A DNA stretch of 5,325 nt from Clostridiales bacterium (GTDB taxonomy: Bacteria > Bacillota > Clostridia > Lachnospirales > Lachnospiraceae), in NCBI GenBank assembly GCA_019420425.1, contig JAHZHG010000042.1:7592-12916 (forward strand). Direction: 5' to 3'. Positions 1 through 5,325 of the stretch are shown piece after piece. Each line of letters opens with the position of its first letter. Within the stretch, counting starts at the first letter, position 1. A program made the translations under genes and the position numbers. The notes beneath the pieces are model-generated. The model was not told the DNA's origin. It saw only the letters and a list, made by a program, of their open reading frames with translations, and searched no databases.

Positions 1-53
1 AATTTAAGGATGTCAATACCTTTATGGATGAATTAAAAAAATTTTTGCAGTAG
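1..53 (+). CDS. C-terminal tail of an upstream gene (5' partial), product unknown
   Basis: Reading from base 3, the frame gives FKDVNTFMDELKKFLQ and a TAG stop at 51-53. The alternating hydrophobic and charged residues look like an amphipathic C-terminal helix, which is what a real protein end often looks like; the other two forward frames stop at 5-8 and 34-36. The reading is supported by the terminator hairpin that begins about 30 bases after the stop. Only 16 residues are visible, far too few to name a family. The stretch is AT-rich compared with the GC-rich codons of the genes downstream, so the upstream gene may have a different history or simply a low-GC end. It appears to belong to a separate transcription unit from the genes that follow. 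Confidence 0.5.
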   Translation, partial: FKDVNTFMDELKKFLQ

Positions 54-84
54 CTTATATGTGCATTTTGCGCAGAGAAAGATG

Positions 85-115
85 GCCGCAGCTTTGGTTC
101 AACAGCTGCGGCTTT
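85..115 (+). terminator. Rho-independent terminator of the upstream gene
   Basis: GCCGCAGCT at 85-93 pairs perfectly with AGCTGCGGC at 104-112, a 9-bp GC-rich stem. Inside it, TTG (94-96) can also pair with CAA (100-102), leaving a bulged C at 103 and a GTT loop. The stem is followed by TTTAAT, a short and imperfect U-tract, so termination may be leaky. It sits 31 bases after the TAG at 51-53 and just before the promoter at 125-154, as expected for a boundary between two transcription units in the same direction. Confidence 0.75.
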
Positions 116-124
116 AATCAAACC

Positions 125-154
125 TTGCAAAGAACAGTTGTTTGGTGATATACT
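125..154 (+). promoter_or_regulatory. Sigma-A type promoter with extended -10 for the DUF5717 operon
   Basis: TTGCAA (125-130) is a 4/6 match to the -35 consensus, and TATACT (149-154) a 5/6 match to the -10 consensus, separated by 18 bases. TG at 146-147, one base before the -10, makes it an extended -10 element, also a Gram-positive feature. Transcription would start near 160-162, giving a leader of only about 29 bases before the ATG at 190. The promoter lies directly after the upstream terminator. I see no clear operator palindrome or inverted repeat of heat-shock repressor (CIRCE) type here. Confidence 0.65.
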
Positions 155-167
155 GGCAGTAGAGTTT

Positions 168-175
168 GGAAAGGA
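168..175 (+). promoter_or_regulatory. Ribosome binding site of the DUF5717 gene (start-deciding, long spacing)
   Basis: GGAAAGGA at 168-175 is the only Shine-Dalgarno-like purine run before the gene. It lies 14 bases before the ATG at 190, longer than usual. It cannot serve the alternative in-frame TTG at 166, which it overlaps. The inferred transcription start near 161 also leaves no room for a binding site ahead of that TTG. Both facts favour the ATG at 190. Confidence 0.55.
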
Positions 176-189
176 CGGCAGATAAACGG

Positions 190-3100
190 ATGAAACGGCG
201 TATCGAGCAGATTTTAAACGGAATATTTGAATATGAAGCACCGGAATTGATTCTGTCCAGTCCGGCGATTCAGGAAAGGGTAACGGAGGGGTACTGTGCG
301 CGCGGGACATTCAGCCTGGAAAACGCCGAAAAGCGAAAAATGAAGGGCTTTATCTATTCTGACAATATGCGGGTGCTGTTTGAGCCGGCCGAGTTTCAGG
401 GCGCTTCCGCAAAGATCCAGTACCAGATGGATACAACGGGGCTGGAGCCGGCAAGCAGGATCGAGGGCAGCTTTTATATCTGCAGCGATCTGGGAACGGC
501 CAGCCTTCCATATACCATAACCGTGGTCAGCAGCCAGGAACAGGAGCAGCCTGTGCGCGCCCTGTCGGTGGAAGAGCTCTGTACGCTGGCCGAGACGGAA
601 TATGAGCGTGCGTGGAAGCTCTATCAGGGAAGCAGCTTCCGGGAGAGACTGAAACGGGAGAATGCCAGAGCGTATCAGCTTTGCTGCGGGCTGGATCGTG
701 CAGACATGGGCAGGGAGACGCTGGATGTGTTCCTGACCGGCTGCGGATGCAAGGAGGATATGGTTTTTACACTCGAACAGAAGGAGCTGGAGTTTCAGGA
801 TCTCACGCAGACCATCCAGGAGAAGGTGACGCTGATAAAGAGCGGCTGGGGCTTTAAACCGCTGTCGGTATGGGCAGACGCGCCCTTTATCCGCATACCC
901 CAGCCGGAGATGACTACGGATGATTTTGTGGGCAGCCAGTACCAGCTGGAGTTTTTGATTGACGTACAAAAGCTGCATGACGGCAGGAACTTCGGAAGGA
1001 TTTTCATCCGGGCAGGCCGCCAGACGCTGCAGGTGGAGCTGAGCGCCAGGGGCTATCAGGTGCCTGATCCGGAAAATAAATCCCATATTCAGAAGCTTAT
1101 GCTGTACCGGTTTATTTCCCTGTATATCGATTTTCAGCTGAGGAAGATAGAGCGGCAGGACTGGCTGGAGCGCGCCGGGCAGGTGCTGAAAAGCTATGCG
1201 CGCGCCGGCGGGGATCCGGGCATTGCCGCCCTTGGCGAGGTAAAGCTGTACTACGAGGGAGGAGAGGACGACCGGGCCAGAGAGGCCTTAAAGGAAATCG
1301 GGCTGCATAGGGAATGGCTGAAGTCGCCTGAGGCGTACGGCGCGTTTCTGTATCTGACTGCGCGGCTCAATGACGAGATTGGATGCCGGGAAAAGATGCT
1401 GCAGAGGATCGAGGAGCTGTATTTGCAGAATCCCGGAAAATGGCTGCTGCGCTGGCTGATGTTTGGGCTGGCGGATTCGTTCCGCAGAAATCCGCATCAG
1501 GTGCTGGAGGGCGCAGAGGAGCAGTTCAATCGGGGCTGCAGAAGTCCGCTGATGTATCTGACCATCTACCAGCTGCTGAAAAAGGATCCGCCGCTGCTGC
1601 GTAAAATCGGTGACTTTGAGCGCCAGGTACTGAACTTTATCATCAAGCATCAGGTGATGACGGCCGAGCTGGCCAGGCAGGTGGGCGATATTGCCGTTCA
1701 CCAGAAGGAGTATCAGGAGGGCCTGGTGGAGATTCTGGCCGCCTGCTACGAAAAATACCTCGCTCCAGAACTGGTGCGCGCCATATGCATTCTGCTGATT
1801 CTGGGAGAAAAGCGGGAGCCGGAGTATTTTATCTGGTATAAGCGCGGAGTGGAGGCCGGCCTGAAGATTACCGGCCTGTATGAGTATTATCTGGATACCA
1901 TGCAGGAGGAGGATATCCGGGATATGCCCCAGATTATCCGGCTGTATTTTTCCTACAATCATTCCCTGGAGTTCCAGAAAAAAGCGTGTATCTACCGGAA
2001 TATGATCGCCCAGAAGGATAAAGAGCCCGGCGTGTTCCGGAATTTCCGACCGGCTATGGAAAAGTTTATGATTGACCAGCTGGCCATGGGCAGGATCAAC
2101 GCTGACCTGGCGGTGATTTACCGCACATTTCTGACCCGGGAGGTCCTGAACCGGAGTATGGCCAGGCAGCTGGCCGGCATACTGTTTACGTGCGAGGTGA
2201 CCTGTGCGGACGCAGATATCCGCGCGCTGGCCGTGCGCCATCCGCAGCTGAACGAAGAGACGGTCGTACGGCTGACCGGCGGAAAGGCCCAGGTACGGAT
2301 TTATACGGAGGATGCGTGCATACTGGGGATTGACCGGGAGGGAAGGCGGTGCAGCTATCCGGGAATGCTGGAGGTACGCCCGCTGTTTTTCCAGGAGGAA
2401 TATCTGAGCTGGTGTAAGGCACTGGTGCCGGAGGAGTCGGGACTGGTACTGCACGTGTGCGCATCCGCACAGGAGGAGATCACCGAAGAGGAGATCGGCT
2501 TTTTCTGCACCCTGTGCCGGCTGGAGACCGTGGCGGCGTCTGTGCGCCGGGAGGCCAGAAAGCGGGTGTTTACCTATTACCTGAACCACCCGCGGGATGA
2601 GAGCCTGTATGCCTACCTGCAGGCATTGGATATGAAACGGTTTTCCGGAGACGGAAAGGAGATACTGGCGGAGCTGCTGGCCAGAGAAGGAATGTGCCGG
2701 GAGGCATTTGCTCTGATCCGGAAATATGGTACAGAAGGAATATCTACAGTCTGCCTGGTGCGGATTGTCAGCCGGATGGTCATGCTGGAGGAATACCAGG
2801 AGGACGAGACTCTGGTGCAGATAGCTCTCCATTGTTTTACCCAGGGGAAATACGACACGGCGGTGCTGACCTATCTGCTTCTGCATTATGAGGGTCCCAT
2901 CGAGCGGATGAAGGAGCTGTGGCGGGCCGGACGCCAGTTTGAACTGGATACGATGTACCTGGAGGAAAAAATTCTTACCCTTCTGCTGTTTACCCGCACT
3001 GGGGAAGAGGGCACGGAGGAGATTTTTGACGCCTATCGAAAGCGGCTGGGAAGGAAAAAGCTGTGTGACGCATATGTGACGCTGATGGCGTATGAATATT

Positions 3101-3726
3101 TTGTCCGGAAAAAGCCGGTGGAAGAGCCGGTGTTCCAGTACATCGAATTGAGCCTGGAAAAAGGGCGGAAGCTGGAGGACGTGTGTCGGCTGGCCTGGCT
3201 GAAAAAGCTATCCGGAGAGCCGCGCCCGCTGCTGACGGCGGAGAAGGAGCAGCTGGCCGGAGAGCTGCTGGATGAGTTCCTGGCGCGCGGGCTGCGGTTT
3301 GGCTTTTACCAGAGCTTTGAAGGGGAGCTGCTGAGGCCCTACCAGCTGGCCGACAAGGTTTTTGTGGAATATTGCGGAAATCCGGAGAGCACAGTAACGC
3401 TGTACTACCGGAAGGATGGGGAAGAGGAATATACCCGGGAGCCGCTGAAGAATACATTTGAAGGAATATATGTCAAGGAATTTATCCTGTTTTACCGGGA
3501 AAAGGTAGAATATTACCTGACAGAGGAGAAGGACGGAAGGAGCAGGCAGACGGATACGGCAGAGATATCCGGGCCGGCTGAGGCAGGAGAGGGCAGCAGC
3601 AGCTACGACCTGATCAACCGCCTGATTCGCGCACGGCAGAATGGGGACACGGAGGCATTTCAGGCAGATAAGGATACGTATATCCAGCAGGAATATCTGG
3701 CAGAAAAGATGTTTACCCTGATCTGA
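190..3726 (+). CDS. DUF5717 family protein: tandem Ig-like domains plus giant TPR-like solenoid
   Basis: A 1178-residue protein I recognise from memory as DUF5717, a Lachnospiraceae family of unknown function. The start MKRRIEQILNG is chosen because it matches how family members begin (basic helix, then FEYE.PEL.LS); an in-frame TTG at 166 would add 8 residues. Residues 13-113 and 192-288 look like two Ig-like beta-sandwich segments joined by a helical stretch; both end in a long strand (YTITVV, TLQVELSARG). Residues about 297-1050 are almost all helical and read as a degenerate TPR-like solenoid, including YKRGVEAGLKITGLYEYY (550-567), which I recall as a conserved family segment, and a short beta insertion (about 678-723, AQVRIYTED). 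Residues 1055-1128 form a third beta domain, then an acidic linker and a final helical tail. No signal peptide, membrane segment or catalytic motif is seen, so a cytoplasmic scaffold or binding role is inferred. It is the first gene of the operon. Confidence 0.85.
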   Translation: MKRRIEQILNGIFEYEAPELILSSPAIQERVTEGYCARGTFSLENAEKRKMKGFIYSDNMRVLFEPAEFQGASAKIQYQMDTTGLEPASRIEGSFYICSDLGTASLPYTITVVSSQEQEQPVRALSVEELCTLAETEYERAWKLYQGSSFRERLKRENARAYQLCCGLDRADMGRETLDVFLTGCGCKEDMVFTLEQKELEFQDLTQTIQEKVTLIKSGWGFKPLSVWADAPFIRIPQPEMTTDDFVGSQYQLEFLIDVQKLHDGRNFGRIFIRAGRQTLQVELSARGYQVPDPENKSHIQKLMLYRFISLYIDFQLRKIERQDWLERAGQVLKSYARAGGDPGIAALGEVKLYYEGGEDDRAREALKEIGLHREWLKSPEAYGAFLYLTARLNDEIGCREKMLQRIEELYLQNPGKWLLRWLMFGLADSFRRNPHQVLEGAEEQFNRGCRSPLMYLTIYQLLKKDPPLLRKIGDFERQVLNFIIKHQVMTAELARQVGDIAVHQKEYQEGLVEILAACYEKYLAPELVRAICILLILGEKREPEYFIWYKRGVEAGLKITGLYEYYLDTMQEEDIRDMPQIIRLYFSYNHSLEFQKKACIYRNMIAQKDKEPGVFRNFRPAMEKFMIDQLAMGRINADLAVIYRTFLTREVLNRSMARQLAGILFTCEVTCADADIRALAVRHPQLNEETVVRLTGGKAQVRIYTEDACILGIDREGRRCSYPGMLEVRPLFFQEEYLSWCKALVPEESGLVLHVCASAQEEITEEEIGFFCTLCRLETVAASVRREARKRVFTYYLNHPRDESLYAYLQALDMKRFSGDGKEILAELLAREGMCREAFALIRKYGTEGISTVCLVRIVSRMVMLEEYQEDETLVQIALHCFTQGKYDTAVLTYLLLHYEGPIERMKELWRAGRQFELDTMYLEEKILTLLLFTRTGEEGTEEIFDAYRKRLGRKKLCDAYVTLMAYEYFVRKKPVEEPVFQYIELSLEKGRKLEDVCRLAWLKKLSGEPRPLLTAEKEQLAGELLDEFLARGLRFGFYQSFEGELLRPYQLADKVFVEYCGNPESTVTLYYRKDGEEEYTREPLKNTFEGIYVKEFILFYREKVEYYLTEEKDGRSRQTDTAEISGPAEAGEGSSSYDLINRLIRARQNGDTEAFQADKDTYIQQEYLAEKMFTLI

Positions 3727-3757
3727 GCGTTAAGCGGAAGTGCGCCGGAAAACGATT

Positions 3758-3763
3758 GGAGGA
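3758..3763 (+). promoter_or_regulatory. Strong Shine-Dalgarno of the DUF5716 gene (start-deciding)
   Basis: GGAGGA at 3758-3763 is a near-perfect Shine-Dalgarno. It ends 4 bases before the ATG at 3768, counting the full hexamer. An upstream in-frame TTG at 3756 overlaps this site and has no binding site of its own, so ATG 3768 is the start. No hairpin or promoter is evident in the 41-base gap from the previous stop, which fits co-transcription. Confidence 0.85.
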
Positions 3764-3767
3764 AAGA

Positions 3768-4934
3768 ATGATTCAGGAACACTACGATATACTGTTGGGC
3801 ATGGATCTGAACGAGGGGTGGGTACAGCTGACGTACTACACGCGGGCCATGTCGGAGCCGGTTACGGTGCATCCGGAGCCAGAGCAGTCCGGGTATCGGA
3901 TCCAGTGGCCGGAGGATGAGCGCTCGGGGGAAGGGCTGGGCAGATTCTTTACCCGCTGCTTTGCCCTGGTTCCCGGAGCGGATAACCGGGAAGCCCTGCA
4001 GCTGATGCTGACCATGCGCCGTCTGGAGAAGGACAGGGGGGATGAACTGATCCGGGCACTGACGGAGCTTGGCCTGCAGCGGAAGCATATTTTTCTCCAG
4101 GATTATAAGTCCAGCTTTTACTTTTTTACGGTAAATCAGAAAAAAGAGCTGTGGAATTATGACGTCGCCCTGTTTGAGTATGTGGATGATGCGCTGGTCG
4201 GATCGATTCTGCATATGGACAAGACGACGCGGCCGGCGACGGTGACGGTAGCCGAGGCTGCGCGGCAGCCCATGGGCGAGGAGATCCGGGACGGCCGGGA
4301 GGGCCAGGAGTGGCAGAAGGAACAGGACCGTCTATTCTTTGAGCTGCTGAAGCGGACGTTTGAACGCCGGAATGTTTCCACCGCATACCTGGTGGGCGAA
4401 TATTTTGAGCAGGGCTGGGCGGACCGTTCCTTTCAGTATCTCTGTACAAGGCGTCATGCCTTCCAGGGCGAGAACCTGTTCAGCCGCGGAGCCTGCTATG
4501 CCGCCATGGAACGGGCGGGGATGATTTCCCTGTCGGGCCTGCTGTTCATGGGCGAAGATATGATCTGTTCTAATTTGGGCATGGAGCTGAGGATCAGGGG
4601 AAAACTGAGCTTTTATCCCATGATCAGCGCCGGCATCAACTGGTATGACGCTTATCATACCTGCGAGATGGTTCTGGATGAGGGAAATACGCTGACCATC
4701 CAGTCGCTGCCCATGACGGGGGGAGATCCGGTATTTCACGTGATCCGTCTCACCGGGCTTCCGGAGCGTCCGCGCAGGGCCACGCGCCTGAGACTGACGC
4801 TGTACTTTACCGGAGCCGAGACCTGCTGCGCGGAGGTGGAGGATCTGGGCTTTGGCGGGCTGTTCCGGTCATCGAAAAAGCGCTGGGAGAGTGTGATCCA
4901 CCTGGCCCCGCCGGGTGAAGGAAGGGGTGAATGA
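3768..4934 (+). CDS. DUF5716 family protein; probable degenerate Hsp70/actin-like fold
   Basis: A 388-residue protein recalled as DUF5716. What is visible fits a minimal Hsp70. Residues 8-22 (ILLGMDLNEGWVQLT) resemble the phosphate-1 strand pair, with the usual Gly-Thr-Thr replaced. Residues 94-124 (LIRALTELGL, then IFLQDYKSSFYFF) resemble the helix and strand that carry 'AGL...EPtAAA' in Hsp70. DVALFEY (132-138) sits where the phosphate-2 DxGGGT is expected but has no glycines. Residues 206-246, with LVGEYF and SRGACYAAM, resemble the adenosine motif, the second Gly of the GG pair being Glu. Residues about 269-379 are beta-rich and include LTGLPERPR, like the substrate-binding beta-sandwich of DnaK. 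At 388 residues it is far below the roughly 600 of Hsp70 and seems to lack the C-terminal lid. Nucleotide hydrolysis therefore looks unlikely; a binding or regulatory pseudo-chaperone role is inferred. Cytoplasmic; translationally linked to both neighbours. Confidence 0.8.
   Translation: MIQEHYDILLGMDLNEGWVQLTYYTRAMSEPVTVHPEPEQSGYRIQWPEDERSGEGLGRFFTRCFALVPGADNREALQLMLTMRRLEKDRGDELIRALTELGLQRKHIFLQDYKSSFYFFTVNQKKELWNYDVALFEYVDDALVGSILHMDKTTRPATVTVAEAARQPMGEEIRDGREGQEWQKEQDRLFFELLKRTFERRNVSTAYLVGEYFEQGWADRSFQYLCTRRHAFQGENLFSRGACYAAMERAGMISLSGLLFMGEDMICSNLGMELRIRGKLSFYPMISAGINWYDAYHTCEMVLDEGNTLTIQSLPMTGGDPVFHVIRLTGLPERPRRATRLRLTLYFTGAETCCAEVEDLGFGGLFRSSKKRWESVIHLAPPGEGRGE
4917..4927 (+). promoter_or_regulatory. 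Overlapping ribosome binding sites for the third gene
   Basis: Two purine runs lie inside the end of the DUF5716 gene: GAAGGA (4917-4922), 4 bases before the GTG at 4927, and AAGGGG (4922-4927), 8 bases before the in-frame TTG at 4936. The attractive ATG at 4931 in the ATGA overlap is a decoy, because its frame reads ATG AGT TGA. Either GTG or TTG start gives the same protein apart from three residues. Starting within or just after the upstream stop implies translational coupling. Confidence 0.5.
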
Positions 4935-5325
4935 GTTGAGCTGCGATTTGTGTCAGGTCAGACAGGCCAGAAATCCATATTACATCGAGAGCATAAGTGC
5001 GAATATTTATTCCATTGAGGAGCTGTGCTTTTACCTGTATGAGAACATTTATCTGGTGGATCATACTATCATGAACGAACGGCTGTGCGACTGGATACGG
5101 GATGAGCTGGGGCTGAAGCGGCTGTACCGCCAGCTGTACGAGCAGCTGGAGAAAAAGTCTGGCATAGCAGACTTCATCCTGCCCATTTTCCGGGAAATCG
5201 GCTATCTTTCCCATGAAGAATTCCGCAGTCTCCAGGAACAGATCAGCCGGCTGGAGGTTCAGCAGGTGGATATGCGCCAAAAGCTGAAGGGAGATTATCT
5301 CGTCCATTGCCGGATGTACGGAAAT
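4927..5325 (+). CDS. Unknown protein with N-terminal CxxC and helical/coiled-coil body (3' partial)
   Basis: The frame is open from GTG 4927 to the window end (133 codons) with no stop, so the gene is cut off. It begins MNELSCDLC, giving a CxxC at residues 6 and 9, then NPYYIESISANIYSIEELC (residues 16-34), a strand-plus-helix pattern. Residues 50-92 are helical and rich in Leu, Tyr and Arg. Residues 95-121 (HEEFRSLQEQISRLEVQQVD and on) look like a coiled coil or helical hairpin. The last residues (GDYLVHCRMYGN) have the spacing of a TPR first helix, so TPRs may follow; this is inference. One CxxC is half a zinc site; other cysteines are at 34, 54 and 128. I recognise the N-terminal pattern vaguely as a companion of DUF5716 and DUF5717 genes but cannot name a family. 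The start could also be TTG 4936. It overlaps the previous gene by 8 bases, so it is co-transcribed and probably works in the same complex. Confidence 0.75.
   Translation, partial: MNELSCDLCQVRQARNPYYIESISANIYSIEELCFYLYENIYLVDHTIMNERLCDWIRDELGLKRLYRQLYEQLEKKSGIADFILPIFREIGYLSHEEFRSLQEQISRLEVQQVDMRQKLKGDYLVHCRMYGN

Noticed and set aside
85..112. The perfect inverted repeat as an operator, CIRCE element or attachment site
   Set aside because: Its sequence does not match the CIRCE consensus, and a GC-rich stem followed by T residues soon after a stop codon is better explained as a terminator.
166..168. TTG as start of the DUF5717 protein
   Set aside because: It lies only about 5 bases after the inferred transcript start and overlaps the purine-rich binding site; the family-like N-terminus begins at the ATG at 190.
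612..857. Short plus-strand open frames within the DUF5717 gene, here and at 1383-1604 and 2694-2891
   Set aside because: They overlap the main frame completely, have no plausible binding sites of their own, and have Gly/Ala/Arg-rich shadow composition.
214..1086. A 290-codon minus-strand open frame
   Set aside because: It is antisense to the DUF5717 N-terminus, with biased low-complexity composition and no family resemblance.
1288..2886. A 532-codon open frame on the minus strand inside the DUF5717 gene
   Set aside because: It lies wholly antisense to a gene with convincing family similarity. Its translation is rich in Gln, His, Leu and Pro with no recognisable domain, as expected for the complement of GC-biased codons.
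3756..3758. TTG as start of the DUF5716 protein
   Set aside because: It overlaps the GGAGGA Shine-Dalgarno that serves the ATG at 3768.
3660..4214. A 184-codon minus-strand open frame spanning the DUF5717-DUF5716 junction
   Set aside because: It is antisense to two coding regions and a strong ribosome binding site, and shows no domain pattern.
4807..5307. A 166-codon minus-strand open frame across the DUF5716 end and the third gene
   Set aside because: The plus-strand frame here has a better start context, operon spacing and protein-like pattern (CxxC, coiled coil). The minus frame crosses two genes and has no recognisable pattern.
1..5325. CRISPR arrays, insertion sequences, tRNA or rRNA genes, phage genes
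   Set aside because: No regularly spaced repeats, terminal inverted repeats, transposase-like frames or tRNA cloverleaf patterns were seen on reading both strands.

Overview
The window looks like a chromosomal piece of a fairly GC-rich Lachnospiraceae (Clostridia) genome. The reasons are the two large proteins, which I recognise from memory as DUF5717 and DUF5716 family members typical of gut Lachnospiraceae, strong GGAGG-type ribosome binding sites, a Gram-positive style promoter, and tight head-to-tail gene packing. No database search was possible, so family names rest on recalled sequence patterns.

Layout: all genes are on the + strand. Bases 1-53 appear to be the last 16 codons of an upstream gene, in DNA that is clearly more AT-rich than the rest. 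A hairpin terminator follows (85-115). A sigma-A type promoter with an extended -10 (125-154) then starts a new transcription unit. Its first gene (190-3726) encodes a 1178-residue DUF5717 protein with two Ig-like beta-sandwich segments, a very long alpha-helical TPR-like solenoid, and a C-terminal beta domain. After a 41-base gap with a near-perfect Shine-Dalgarno comes a 388-residue DUF5716 protein (3768-4934). The third gene (GTG at 4927, open to the end of the window) overlaps the second by 8 bases. Its visible 133 residues carry an N-terminal CxxC and a helical, partly coiled-coil body.

The most interesting reading is that the DUF5716 protein is a shrunken, degenerate Hsp70. It has a phosphate-1-like strand at the N-terminus, a phosphate-2-like region with its glycines lost, an adenosine-motif-like stretch (VGEYF through SRGACYAA), and a C-terminal region resembling the Hsp70 substrate-binding beta-sandwich, including an LTGLPERPR segment comparable to LTGIPPAPRG of DnaK. 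Together with a partner carrying beta-sandwich domains and a giant solenoid, and a third protein with a possible zinc site, this suggests a cytoplasmic chaperone-like or scaffold complex of unknown purpose. None of the complete proteins shows a signal peptide or membrane segment.

I see no RNA gene, CRISPR array, insertion sequence, phage gene or long repeat. There is no stretch over 300 bases without a gene; the only real intergenic region is 54-189.
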